The translations under genes were made by a program, and so were the position numbers. A stretch of DNA of 50,381 nt from Lingula anatina. Lineage: Eukaryota > Brachiopoda > Lingulata > Lingulida > Lingulidae. Positions 39,400 to 50,381 of this stretch are shown piece after piece. Under the pieces are notes generated by a model, which ran no database searches, had not been told where the DNA came from, and saw only the letters and a list, made by a program, of their open reading frames with translations. Position 1 is the stretch's first letter. The number at the start of each line of letters is the position of its first letter. The stretch covers positions 997,586-1,047,966 of the forward strand of contig NW_019775857.1 of assembly GCF_001039355.2 (NCBI RefSeq), read 5' to 3'.

Positions 39400-41222
39400 C
39401 ATTATTATTATTAACCAGTAATAGGTTCCCATTTTCTAAATCTATTCTCGCAATCACAAATAAACACTTACAAAAATATATTTTGAAAATGAAACTGCAG
39501 AAGAATTATATGGAAATATTTTTGCTTTTTTTTCACTCTACCTGTATTTCTTTTGGTCCTCTTCAATTAATCTTTTTAACTCCTCTATTCTTTCTATTGT
39601 CAATTTCCTTACAATCTGAACTGTAGGAGTTTCAATCTCTCCCCTTTCTCCCCTTTTCCTTCTACAAAAGTATCATAAATCAAATGTTAGCATTACACAT
39701 ACATTTCTTGTCCAACTTGTTTTCACAAAATGTCTATAAATATAGTACTCTAAACAGCTATTTAACTATTTGTGCAACTAACCTAGCACACATCTGAATT
39801 AAGTAAATAATTTGCTTTTACTTACTTTGGTGTTTCAGCATTTTCCAAGAGATCTGCATACTGGAGTGCACAATTCTGAAATAAAAAATATTGATTATAC
39901 CCAAAACAAAAATCAGCCACCAGGTTATTTTTTAAAAGATGTAAAGCATATTGATCAAATAATAATAAATTAAGAAAACAATAATTTTGCTTCTTTTTGA
40001 AAAAAAAGGAAAAGGGAGGTACCTTTAAAAATCTATACATTATTAATATTCAATCCCTTAAAGATACAATTCTTAGAGTTTTTGTTACAGTAAATTTCTC
40101 TCTTTTTATTCTCAAATATACTGTTCATGTCTCAAAGGGATATCTTTCAAGAGTGAGGAAATTACTGCCCCTGCTCAAGGCGTGCATTTCCATGAGTATT
40201 TAAATTGCAAGAAATGTACTCAAATTTCCACTTGGTGCAGGAAAACAAGATTTTGAAAATATATGGACTAACAGTCAGGGAGTAGTGGAAAATAGTCCAT
40301 GATGCCTACTACTACTAGTACTAGTGAAACTGTTTCTTTTGGAAAAATAGCATCATGGACTATTTTCCACTATTCCCTCACTCTTAGTCTTTATATTCCT
40401 ACCCCCCAAATAACAAAAGATATTTTGCAAACTTTTTCTTTAAGTATGCCACAAACCATGGGTTTTCCCAGCGAACCATCCAGCCATCATTTGGACGGCC
40501 CCCAGCATCACTGGACAGCCTATATTTTCAAAGACAGCTGGACAGCTTATGGATTTTTAGAAAATATGATGACCTTAAGCATACTTGGACTATGTGAAAT
40601 TTTGTGGGAAATTACAGGTGGTAATTTTGGAAGGCCTGTGCACCCAATCCTGGGAAAAGCCCTGTCACCAACCTTTGTTGAAAACCAGTCTGGAGGTCTG
40701 AGCTTCTCAGCGAAAGGTTTGCTAGATCTGCTTACAGATACCCAATTCTGATCCCCACTCCTTGATACGGAGCTAGCTAATGCCAACCTCTCTTTGACGG
40801 ACCATACATCTAGTGCACCATGTTTTACTTTAAATTCTGGAGAAAAAAAAACATTACTTTTGTATTATTTTAGTCTAACGTGCTTTAATATATCGATATT
40901 ACAGCCATATACAATGTCTAGATTTATCTACTGATCAAGCTGATACCTGAACACTGTTTCAGGCAAGGCACAGATCAGATGTAGACTACTGCCTACTAGT
41001 AGTACTACTAGTACTAGTGAAACTGCCAGTACTGGAGTGGAGTAAATACTACGTTGATGCAGAAAATCGTCTCACAAAAGGAAGTCGTGCTGTTGATTAA
41101 ATGAAGTCTTTTACAAACATGAGCACAAATAATCACATTAATATCTAAATAACTGGCACATTCTAAAAAATTGTCTCTTGTTGCGTGATTATTCAATTAT
41201 TCTTACTTGGGGTTGCCGCCAT
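33878..41222 (-). CDS. BRD8: Bromodomain-containing protein 8
   Basis: This is a subunit of the nuclear NuA4/TIP60 acetyltransferase complex. Exons, 5' to 3': 41222-41207, 40836-40673, 39875-39826, 39661-39542, 39186-39106, 38594-38512, 38329-38214, 37929-37801, 37641-37272, 37020-36962, 36831-36699, 36294-36236, 36061-35907, 35724-35644, 35313-35245, 35044-34867, 34327-34238, 33967-33878; sum 680 aa. The N terminus carries a SANT-like segment (WSVKERLALASSVSRSG, then DQNWVSVSR and PPDWFS), followed by ETPKRKRGERGE, VRKLTIERIEELK, a Gln-rich region, GAPTLSKLL and an acidic/Ser-rich linker. The bromodomain spans about 518-620 (WKKAIMLVWRHAAQHK, PVTDDIAPGY, PLDLSTVKKNVESG) with the acetyl-lysine pocket Asn in AIMYNNSDHDVY. 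Human isoforms are longer, so the linker is short here. The 16-base first coding exon (MAATP) has a context close to a TISU element. Confidence 0.96.
37330..37610 (-). repeat. Two interrupted polyglutamine tracts in BRD8
   Basis: CAG/CAA runs occur near 37350-37405 and 37560-37600. Mixed CAA and CAG codons and a Leu interruption suggest a stable tract instead of a pure, slippage-prone one. The plus-strand open frames here, rich in Leu and Cys, are shadows. Confidence 0.9.
38670..38818 (-). repeat. Intronic dispersed repeat, inverted copy 1
   Basis: Its reverse complement matches 40457-40605 over about 149 bp at roughly 80 percent (by eye), with shared blocks such as gggttttccca, tcatttggac, gcctatattttcaaaga and catacttggact. 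It lies in a BRD8 intron. Confidence 0.85.
39355..39397. repeat. AT dinucleotide microsatellite
   Basis: About 20 ta units lie in a BRD8 intron. The Tyr/Ile-rich open frames on both strands come from this run. Confidence 0.95.
40266..40391. mobile_element. Hairpin element (MITE-like), ~126 bp
   Basis: The two arms (about 40266-40304 and 40350-40391) are near-perfect inverted repeats of roughly 38 bp sharing gtggaaaatagtccatgatg. They flank a spacer containing tactagtactagtgaaactg. It lies in a BRD8 intron next to the repeat at 40457. No clear target duplication was found. Confidence 0.75.
40457..40605 (+). repeat. Intronic dispersed repeat, inverted copy 2
   Basis: This is the partner of 38670-38818. 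It creates most of a 150-codon plus-strand open frame (40299-40751) that also overlaps a BRD8 exon antisense; that frame is not a gene. Confidence 0.85.
40992..41026 (+). repeat. Second copy of the hairpin spacer motif
   Basis: The motif gcctacta...tactagtactagtgaaactg recurs here, in BRD8 intron 1, about 690 bp from its copy in the hairpin element, but without the inverted arms. Confidence 0.7.
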
Positions 41223-41600
41223 CTTTAATTTACCACGTACCTATATGGGTCAAAAATCCCAAATGGAAGCTATTTTCGATAAATGTGGAGTGTTATTTTC
41301 ATATTTTTTGTTTTTCTAAGCTATAAAACCAAATTATTCCTAATAAGTGGTCATTTAGTAAGTGTATTCATACTCATAGAATAGATATTATTTCAACTTT
41401 TGATATGTAAAAAACAAGGTAAATGAACGAACCCGCAACCGATACAGCAGTGTTATCAGTAAAACTTGAGAGGTTGTGTCAGTTTGTTGAGGGTGTATCA
41501 AAAATCAATAGTTTTGTCAGTCCATTGGGTATCTCACGCCCTAGGCATGTGTTGAATAGCACAAGAAGTACTTTCCACGACTCACAAACTACCAAGAACC
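41223..41600. promoter_or_regulatory. Divergent promoter between BRD8 and clarin
   Basis: A 378-bp gap separates the BRD8 ATG (minus) and the clarin ATG (plus). No TATA box is obvious. The BRD8 start (AAGATGGCGGC on the minus strand, 41224-41214) is a YY1/TISU-like element, which suggests a very short 5' UTR. On the clarin side an upstream ATG at 41423 opens a 95-codon frame overlapping the clarin start. Confidence 0.55.
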
Positions 41601-44600
41601 ATGAGAGAGACGAAGAAGACGTGTTGTTTGGTGTTAATTTTCTGTGGTGCACTTTGTGGAATTGTCCTGACGTCTGTCAGTTTGGCGACAGAACACTGGG
41701 TGGAATCTAAACCAACTAGAGCAGTCAATAAAACCGAGGAACTGTTAACTGAAGATTCCCAGGGTTCGGTTAATCTAGGCCTGTTTAGAGGCCAGAAGCA
41801 AGTGAAAGTTCTGAACTATAACCCAAAACCTGTGTGGGGTAAGTTTGATTTGTGCAGTCTCGGTTATAATGCAATGTGCCAAAGTAAAAAATATCCCAGT
41901 ATTTATTTGATCGTTTAACTAATATGTGATCAGTGTTTAGAACACGTACTTATTTTTTAATAAAATAGCAAATTTGGAAATTTTAGAATAAAGGGAGAAA
42001 TACTAGGTTTTGACTTCAAAAGGTTTTCACACAAAGAACATCAACAGTTGTCCCAAAATAGTGCAACACAGTCCAACACAGCACAATACACTGAAAAAAA
42101 AAACAAATGCAGTCATCAGCAAACATGGAAAACGTTCATTCCGACAAAATAGGATGATACAAAAGCAAAATATATTACAACATAATCAATATTGTTGATA
42201 AAACTGAACAAATTTGCCCGTTTTGTTCAGTGTCGGTCAGCTGCCATGTTGGCCAGTGTCTCTTCTTAGATGGCAATATTGCCAAGTTAAATGAAGAGTG
42301 CTTTGTGGGTTATGTAAGTAGATAGAAACATGAAATGTCAAAAGGAAAAAAGCAAATAGGATTTGTTAGTTTGCATGAATGACAAAGAGTGTTCCTTTTC
42401 AGTAATATGCTATTTTATGTAGGCATAAGAAACATGTCAGAGAGATAAAATGTGTCATCAGATGTAACAGGAATAGTTTCTGTGATGTATCAAAATGGTT
42501 ATTAAAGATAGAGTAAGCATTACATCACAATCATTGTAATTTTTAGTGGCATTTTGCTGTGTCACCACTAAAGATGTGTTTTAATACTTTTTAGAACAAG
42601 AAAATGCCACTTATTAAAGTACATGTACATCAGTCTCTGGCTGCATGATACTGCATGATAAGTAGTCTTAAAAGAAGTACTAGTAATGCTTTCATAATGA
42701 GTGTCACTTAAAGTGTACATATTCACAGTTGTTGTCTCGTCTATGATTTACAAACCTCTTATGTTATTGTAATAGTTTAAGACAACATATTTATCATTAA
42801 CTGAGCAATATTCAGATATTTGACATGCTGTTCGTATTGATCTTTAACTGCTTGTCGTGGAGTGATATGCCACCTAAGATCAAGTTGCTGGCACCTGCAT
42901 TATTATTATTATTATTATGTCCCAGTTAGATGAATGAGAGACAGAAAGAAAGAGAAACATGTTTGTTGAAGCTCACTTGAGGAAAAGATTATATCTTTAT
43001 ATCTTGTAAGGTGTTTTGCTATTTCATCAAGGCAACACAAAATATCAACTATCATGAAAGCTGCTTTATAAGTATTAGGTGAAGTCAATTTCCCAGTCCA
43101 GGTGGTAATTAAAACCATCCCTTAGCAGCCAAGGCCATTCCATTGGGATTTGACACTATATACTCTCATTGAATGTAAATTGGTCTAAGGCAAGCTCGCA
43201 TCAATCATGGGAGCCCACCCAGTCAATATGTGGCACCTGCCTGTGACCTTAATAGCCACATAATGGCTAGAGGAAAAGATACCTTTATGGAGACTTCTGT
43301 CAAGCTACCCAAAATTTTGCAGCCATACTGTGTAGTCTACCCAATCGATGACAGATTTGCACATATGTTATGTTTTATGAAATATTTTTTGCCATAAGTG
43401 TGCATGTGTCAGCTCAGTTTTGTTAGTCTAAAAAGTGTGCTACATGACATCTTGTGATCTTGATGATCTACAGATACCCAAGTTGGTATGAATGTGTGTT
43501 TTTGTCTTGGTTGTGTGTGTCACGAGTGAGATAAGATACAAATGAGCAACAGACAGGTGAGTTTCATACCAAGCCATTTGCTCATCATCAACAACTTTGT
43601 TTCAGCACATTGTATTTTCATTTCTGTGAGCACTATACTAAACTGCACATTTGTAGATTTGTTCTAGACGTGCTATTTATTTTTGTTCTTTATTTTTATA
43701 CACTGTTTTATTCTATGTGCTACTTTTTGTTCTTTTAGCTTTAAATGTAAGTTTTCTCAAGTTCTATAAATCTCAGATATATGGGTCATTCCACAGTATT
43801 ATAATAATTACAGAGGCCCTTCAGGGGGAAGTTTGACTCCTTGTTTATGTTCATTATTACATCAATATTCATTATTACATCTTCTTTTAATCACACATTT
43901 GACATTTGCCTACAAAACAGGACTATTAAAGATTCAGTTAGCTATGTCATCATGAAGATGAAAACATTCAGTGTCATGGAATATATCAGAAGAGATGAAG
44001 CTTTGAAGTTATCGACAATTTTGCATGTTCTATTTACTGTAAAATGACATCTTGATGTGGCTTTTTGAATTCATTGGAAACCAGAGTTTATTGTTTGCTA
44101 CTAACAATTTCTTAGAGCTTATGGTCTAAGATGACTTCACAAATGGGAAACTTTTTTATGACCATAATTTTAGGTATGACTTGACCCAACTATTTGAAAA
44201 ATTCAGCAGAATGTGTTAATGGCTACTACAACAGCAGGATTTTATTAAATAGCAGTCATTGTGTTTTCTAGCATATTTTGGTCATTATGCTTGTGGGTAT
44301 AGAACATATTGAAAAAACATGAGGGTTTTCTGTTAAGAATAGAAAACATGAAAATTTAAATATTAAACCAGAAAAATATTATATGTAGAATTATAAAACT
44401 TAACAAGGTAAATGGTAAATATATTTCCTCCAATATTTTTCATTCTTTTTCTTGTACGTTAAAAATACTGTGGAATGGCCTTTATCATTTTTGCTTAAAG
44501 TAAATCTTCTTCAATTTTGTGTTCAAAAGCACCTGTTTTAAGAAATCACTGATATTTCACTGCCTTTCTAACATTGTATACTTTGAGTAAAATGTTTTTG

Positions 44601-47600
44601 ATAATCATAGCAGGGAAAAATTATGGTGACATATATATACAGATACTTTTATCCAATTTTGTTGCTGTTGGTGTTATTTAGAATGAAAAAAATTAATTCT
44701 CTTCCAATGAAAACACCATGATAAAAAATTATACATAAACCATCTATTTTTCTCTGCTTTGATATGTTTCCTCTTTGTTGTGTTTCATCTGATACTTATG
44801 TACTGTTTATTCTCTATTATTTTCTTTCTGTGTTTCACCCTCTTGTAGTTGTTTGCATACCTGACCAAGGAGTGTGTGGATTGAGCGGCTATGAGAACCC
44901 AGACATGCGCACGAAGGAAGTGGAAGATTATATTAAAAATTTAACCAAATCCACAGACCAAGGTTCTTTTTGTCAGTTTATCAAAATTTAATGTTAGCTT
45001 CAGTAATTATACACCATTTTTTTGAATGGGCATTAAAAAATGTTTTTTTTTTTTTTTTTTTTTTTTGGAGGGGGGGTTGGAGTCACAAATTTGAGCATGT
45101 TTTATACTGATTTAGCTTTACGAGCTTTGTGCACTGGCATGGTCATTGACTTGATTAAATATCAAATATGTTCTTTTATCTAATTTTTTTCATTTGATTA
45201 AATATTATCATTGTATGAAAAACATTTTTATTGCTATCTGTGATGATTTTAGGAAATGGATAGTTTTTATAAGTTGACTTTATCAAAGGTCACTTCTGGT
45301 ATCTTAGATTCCATAGCCAGGTTTGTTAATCAAAGACTTACCAAATCAGCATGTTTTCAGATATGTTTTAGAGGCATTGATAAATATTTAAACATGAGTA
45401 CATTTTGTAATTTTGATCTTTTCTTGTTCTCAATTCTGAAACGAGTTTTAAATAACAGGAATTAAAAGTTGAATTGATGAGTGGAACAGGATAATAACTT
45501 GACAAATGAGGAAACAGGCATAAGAACAGTGCAGTTGGAAAATAAACCTTTGGAAAAGTTTTTAAAAATTATTACTGTTCTGTTTATTAATATGTCTATA
45601 AGTATGTTGATTCTCTTTTGATTTTTATTTTGCATGCAAGCTTGCAAAAAGTTTTTTAAGTAATGCTTTGAATATTTTAGTATATTTTCTCATTTTTCAC
45701 AATTCTAATTGGGCACATTATGCACATAGCATAGAGAACTAAATTGCACTTTCGATACAGACTTTAAAATTAGCTTAACTTGTTTCCATCTAATGAAAGA
45801 TAAATGAGTGTTGAATAAACAGTTTGAAAATTAAATGAGATTGTTTCACTGTTAAATTCCAAGTCGGACAATCTGAAAACATTTAACCAGTGGCTGTTTA
45901 TATAGGGCGGTGTTGCTAAATAACAAAACTGATAAAGTATAGTTGTTATCTAAATGTTGTTCAGAATGCTGAATTGTCTGGAATTTAACTTGTGACACAA
46001 ATACCGTGACATATGTTTCATAATTCTTTTGTAATTTCAGTGTTCCAAAAAATTCAAGATGACGGGATATTGATGAGCTTCAACTTGTGGATATCCGTCC
46101 TGGTGTTTGCTGGGTTGGGTATAGTGTGGGGTCTCATCACCATCATCTTTAGCTGTATCAATCTGGCTACAACCCCTATAGAAACCATCACAGGACCAAT
46201 GGGCCTTTATTTGTGGAATGCATTTGCTTGTGAGTTACACTTAGTTCAAAGATACTGTCCTGAAAAGATTAAATAAACTTCTTCTGCTGTAAAAAATGCT
46301 GCTTCTTAGCAAAAAAAGAAAAATTCAAAGGAAGAAATGCACAAAGATATTGGCCTTAAACATTCATGTTGATTATTTTTGGAGGCGATTTTAAGGCTGA
46401 TAATTTTTACGGCTATAGTAAGATATTATAAGACATTGATAGTCTGAGTGTATGTTTTCATAAGGGCTTAAGGTGCTTCTGTTTATCAGTAACAGCCAAC
46501 TGTAGCTACGCCCAGATGCAAATGTTTTTTCCCCAATACTGAGAGGTTTCTTGTTGATAAAAGGAAATAAAGGTTTTTTTATGCTTTGACGAATTGCTCT
46601 TTATATACCTTAAGAGTTTATGAACATAATTTCATATAGATGTTTTTGATAAATTACTCTAACAGCTGTAATTTTTTGTTCGCCAGGTACATTTCATTAT
46701 ACAGTGAAGTACAAAATTTAAGGCACAATATTTGGGCTTGTCTTATGCCTCTTTAGATAACTTATATGCTGTCAGTCATTAAGAGAGCATTCACATCGAG
46801 AAGAGCCAAGGTCTAGAAAGGCCGAGGGCCCGAGACCTAAATATGGCTAACCTTCATTAAAGGAAGACCGCTAATCCTGTAATGGTCTCTCCGCCTCTCA
46901 CACGCCTCCCCACGGTTGTCCCTCGACCGGTTGAAGTGAGCCAAGATTTGATTACTGTGCCCCTGCAGGGACAATGCGTGGGGAGGCGTGTGAGAGGCGT
47001 AGACACCATTACAGGATTAGCGGTCTTCCTTTCATGTAGGTCTCTAAGATCATGTCTATTTTATATCAGATTTATTGCTAATGGAAAGCTGTAGATGGTG
47101 ACTTAGTATTTTGGAGTGAAAATATAATTAATGGGTTTAATTTGTTTTAAGCCCTCCAAAACTATCTTAGAAAATAGTGTCTTTTTATGGCATTAACTGT
47201 AGATCTGAATTTCTTTAAAAGTGATTATAGAAAAAAGCTAAAAATGTTGTATGAGGGCATCACTTGTGCTGTAAAGCATTGTGTATCACAAAGCATTCGA
47301 ATATTAATGACAGCAGTTCATCAGTAATTGTCACATGAGATGAACTATAATTGATTTCCAGTTCTACAACGTGAGAAAGATCAACTCATTTCAAGAAATG
47401 TAATGTTCATCCAAGGCTTTCTATGAAACTTCATATAACATCCCACTTATGAGTATCATCATTGTCATCTCTCCATTATTAGTATAAATCATGCACTGGG
47501 ACTCTCATCTTTATCACAGTGTGATTTTAAAAAAAGAGGGGCCAAGCATTGTTTGGTATAGTTTTCCATTTTTAGTTTTTGTGAGTGTGATTATCAGTAA

Positions 47601-47923
47601 TAATAGATTGAGGTTGTTTTTTTTAATCACATCTTCTTTCTTTTTTCCTAGGCCTGTTTACCTTCATTACAGTCATCCTGTTTGTTGTGCTTTTCCTCAC
47701 AGACCTAAAAAACAATGTATTAGAAGCTAAAGAAATAGGTATTGGCTGGAGCTCAAAAGACAGAACAGAAGTTGGATATTCATTCTGGCTGATTGTAGCA
47801 GCAACACTGTGCTATCTCTTAAACATTTTATTTGTCATAATTTCTGGAACACAGTGTAAAGTGTTCAGAAAAAGTAAGTCCCACGTGAACCAGAATGCCA
47901 GTGATGGAATGATGATGTACTGA
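41601..47923 (+). CDS. Clarin-family four-transmembrane protein
   Basis: This tetraspan membrane protein belongs to the clarin family (CLRN1-3; CLRN1 and CLRN2 are needed in vertebrate hair cells). Exons: 41601-41838, 44849-44962, 46041-46229, 47652-47923; sum 270 aa. Predicted spans: about 8-30, 134-158, 172-197, 224-246. The first extracellular loop has Cys82 and Cys89 and N-glycosylation sequons at N43 (NKT) and N110 (NLT). Clarin hallmarks are TPIETITGPMGLYLWNAF (human CLRN1 has PFETLHGPLGLYL) and a C terminus ending DGMMMY (human DLMY). Tetraspan claudins are the main alternative but lack this GP(M/L)GLYL signature. The exon 2 donor is weak (AAG|GTTCTT). Which vertebrate clarin it corresponds to cannot be told. 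Confidence 0.88.
41839..44848. other. Clarin intron 1, no gene seen
   Basis: Three kilobases of AT-rich intron. It contains an ATT microsatellite near 42899-42917 and short direct repeats near 43847-43880 (attcattattacat). Open frames are short and featureless. Confidence 0.7.
44963..46040. other. Clarin intron 2, with poly-T/poly-G run
   Basis: It holds a long T run followed by a G run (about 45042-45079), possibly the tail of an old retro-insert on the minus strand or simple slippage. Nothing else is recognised. Confidence 0.65.
46861..47030. mobile_element. 170-bp hairpin MITE in clarin intron 3
   Basis: Arms of about 62 bp (46861-46922 and 46968-47030) are inverted repeats with only a few mismatches, beginning aggaagaccgctaatcctgt, around a 45-bp spacer. 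The 8-bp flanks are ttcattaa (46853-46860) and ttcatgta (47031-47038), matching at 6 of 8 positions and consistent with an aged 8-bp target duplication (hAT-like). It has no coding capacity. Confidence 0.85.
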
Positions 47924-48892
47924 ACTAGTTGTTCAATGGGGACATTAAGGAATACAAATATTCACAGATGCCAATTATATTTTGATTAATTAAAGATAAA
48001 GACAACTGCCTTACAGACTACATGTACCTTGTAGGTGAGTCAAATCTATTCAGTAGATATGTACAACATGTCAGGTTGAGTGGAGGTTTCATTAAGTAGA
48101 ACGACACATATCTCACCAAGATAAAGCTGATAAGGTAGAGTAACCTGGACACTCCTCATTTTACATGTGTCAGTTCTATGATACCAGCATAGAGCACGAG
48201 ACCAAGGTTTACATTCAGAAGACCACTGAACTAACCTCTTTTATATCTTTCATTTCGAGATTTCAGATAAAGTATTAAATTCACAGAGGCCCTTTAAGTA
48301 ACACTTCTGTTTTTCTTAGAACTCATTTCATATTAAATGTATGTAATGAATTTTTAAAGTTTACGACTGTACCTCATTTGGATATGAATATTGATTTTTA
48401 TAACAATTTTTATACTGTCACTCTGAATTTGAATAACCTCTTTATTTGATTTACAATACAAAGTGTAACCATTCCTTAACAAAATGATGTTCACAATATT
48501 GACCCAAAAATACATATAGAGTCCCACTTTTACTGCACTAGACAGTCCAAATTGAAAGTATTGTTGGATTACTGTGGCTCTTCTCTAGACTTAATATAGA
48601 AATGTTTTTATGCACTGTTTGATAGGTATTTTGCATGCTAGTGCACAAAAGATTAGAAGCAATTCATATTTGTGCATTATATATAATATATAATATGCTG
48701 CCATTGAGGTATTACTTTACATTCTACAGTAGTCACTAGTCTGTCAGGATTTACCATGACATTATGCAGTATCATCAAACTATTATAGTCCCGAGGACTA
48801 TCTCAAGAATATCTAGTCAGTTAATGATGGAGAAGGCCATAAAGTTAGATGTTACCAGTTCTGTAAAATTGCTGCCAATATGTTGATAGCCA

Positions 48893-49168
48893 GGGCCCTG
48901 GTTCACAAAGGACCTTACCAAAGTGGATGTAGCTAAGCCTGGTGATCTCAGACTGTCATGATCAGCTATGCAATGTCTAAGCGAAAGCAGTCCTAGACCA
49001 TGAAGTCAGTTGATTCTTAAGGAGACATCTTAGATTCTAAGACTGTTGGAGTTTTGGTCCTAGGATATTGTTTTAAGACAGAAAAAGTGAAATAAGCAGC
49101 CCCTTGTTATGCTTCTGTTTTAAGTTGGCTTAACTTAAATCGTATAAATATTTTTGTGAAACAGGCCC
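48893..49168. mobile_element. 276-bp TIR element in the clarin 3' region
   Basis: The ends are imperfect inverted repeats: gggccctggttcacaaag at the left, and tttgtgaaacaggccc at the right (gggcctgtttcacaaa inverted). The interior has no open frame. This kind of end is common in invertebrate MITEs. No target duplication was clear. Confidence 0.6.
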
Positions 49169-50268
49169 ATAATGTCTGGGGTGTGAGGATATTTATTCAG
49201 TTTAGATGAAATGTTGCAGGTGCTGATTTACTCTCATTAGACATGGAACCCATTTTTATAAATATTGATGCACTTCATGGTAGATACTCAGAATGAAGCT
49301 GATAATTTTATAGAATGTGCTTCGGATCAATCAATGAAAAATGATAGAGAATCAGCAGTTGTAAAGAATTTGATACCATGAACATTGATGATTTGTTTTA
49401 TAACCATATTATAATACATTGGGACCAATTCTGTTGATGTGATTTCTCTTAGAGAATTTCAAATATTTTTGTATGGTTCGTAATTGTTTACATTCCTTGA
49501 AATTTGATTGTTTAGACTCCATATACCAGCATCTCTATATAACATTTTGTTGTCTCAGTACATTTTGTTTTGGCTTAATATTTAAATGTTTGTGGCTGGG
49601 ATAGGGAGAAATATCAGCTTTATGTCACTCTTTATTGATTTAGAAGTATTTATGTATTTTCCTGTATTTTGTAGTCATATTTCATGTGATGATTATTATA
49701 TTTATTATTAATAGTATGACATTTATAAGAAGGGATTTTGAAGGCATATCAGAAAAAATGATGTAGATCAAGTAGCATAACAGTGTTTGAATATATTACA
49801 AGAAAGTCAATTAGTTTGTAGGTTGCAGCTTTAAAGTATGAAACTGGTAGTTAATGTGCATATTTTATCATGAAGGTCAATATATAATGTATGTGCTGCT
49901 GTTGTTTACAACAAGGAGTGACTCCAGCAGTTTTCCACAATGTTAGAGATGTTTGATTGATGAAATCGATACAGTGTTGTTAGCATGATTGATATGTCAT
50001 GTTTTATGGATTAGAACCAACAGATACAGTGTTGTATGAGTGAACTCTGCATAAAGGAATGAAAAAATGTGTACATTGAAACCCCTCTCACTTTTCAAAT
50101 GTATATGTGCTATAGGTAAATGTAAAATTTGCTTTGGTGCTGGTGAACACAAATGAAAAACGCACAACAAAAATTTTAGCAAAGTTGTGTTTTATAGGTA
50201 TGAAAAGGATTAGCTGGATTATGGGTTCCTTGTACCTTGTATGCCAATTTGTAGTTGCAGCTTGGAAA

Positions 50269-50274
50269 AATAAA
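50269..50274 (+). terminator. Poly(A) signal, probably for clarin
   Basis: AATAAA is followed within 70 bases by a T-rich tract and a GT-rich stretch (50341-50372), the usual downstream elements. Confidence 0.5.
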
Positions 50275-50367
50275 GTTTCAATATTTTGGATACATAACAC
50301 TCTTGCTAATTTTTTATTTGTCTGATATTTTTTTTTTTTTAATTTATTTATTTGGGTGAGTGTGTTG

Positions 50368-50379
50368 GGGGGGGGGGGG
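50368..50379. repeat. Poly-G run at the window end
   Basis: About twelve consecutive G residues after a GT-rich stretch. The exact length may suffer from sequencing error. Confidence 0.8.
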
Positions 50380-50381
50380 CA

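Larger units (their letters stand above)
47924..50283 (+). other. Clarin 3' UTR / downstream region
   Basis: No coding sequence is recognised in the 2.4 kb after the clarin stop. The sequence is AT-rich with only short open frames. A long 3' UTR ending near the AATAAA at 50269-50274 is likely but unproven; an earlier end is possible. Confidence 0.5.

Noticed and set aside
40299-40751. 150-codon plus-strand open frame in the BRD8 region
   Set aside because: It spans a hairpin element and a dispersed repeat and runs antisense over a clear BRD8 exon; no protein family resemblance.
41601-47923. Claudin or PMP22-type identity for the tetraspan protein
   Set aside because: The GPMGLYLWNAF segment and the MMMY tail fit clarins, and the claudin WxxGLWxxC signature is absent.

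Overview
The window is nuclear DNA from an animal, most likely an invertebrate and probably a mollusc (this is an inference). It is AT-rich. Its genes are split into many short exons with standard GT-AG borders, and the proteins match conserved metazoan families at invertebrate-like distances. The introns and flanks carry LINE, hAT-like and hairpin (MITE-like) repeats. There are no operons, ribosome binding sites or CRISPR arrays.

Layout. 1-1846: a 5'-truncated LINE inside an intron of DIS3L. 2014-15273 (minus): first 17 coding exons (759 codons) of DIS3L, a cytoplasmic exosome 3'-5' exonuclease; the gene runs off the left edge. Its large intron holds tandem repeats and a 2-kb decayed hAT-like transposon with 5-bp target duplications. 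15747-16943 (minus): two exons of a small gene I do not recognise. 17135-20247 (plus): an SRSF10/SRSF12-type SR splicing factor with an AT-AC (U12) intron and a competing U2 exon. 21204-23776 (minus): DENND10 (FAM45). 24507-32914 (plus): EIF3A. 33878-41222 (minus): BRD8. 41601-47923 (plus): a four-membrane-span clarin, followed by a long 3' region to about 50.3 kb.

Orientation alternates: SRSF10 and DENND10 converge, DENND10 and EIF3A diverge from a 730-bp shared promoter region, EIF3A and BRD8 converge, and BRD8 and clarin diverge from a 378-bp gap. The EIF3A/DENND10 head-to-head pair is, as I recall, also present in human 10q26. Most genes serve RNA or chromatin housekeeping (exosome decay, splicing, translation initiation, NuA4/TIP60), but nothing here shows that they act as one pathway.

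I rebuilt exon chains by hand using splice sites and reading phase. All six named genes close in frame: DIS3L 759 codons and open-ended, SRSF10 200 aa, DENND10 350 aa, EIF3A 1174 aa, BRD8 680 aa, clarin 270 aa. I see no wholly new biological system. The most interesting points are the U12/U2 splice competition in the SR gene, the unrecognised small gene, a decayed duplicate exon in DENND10, and the hAT-like element.
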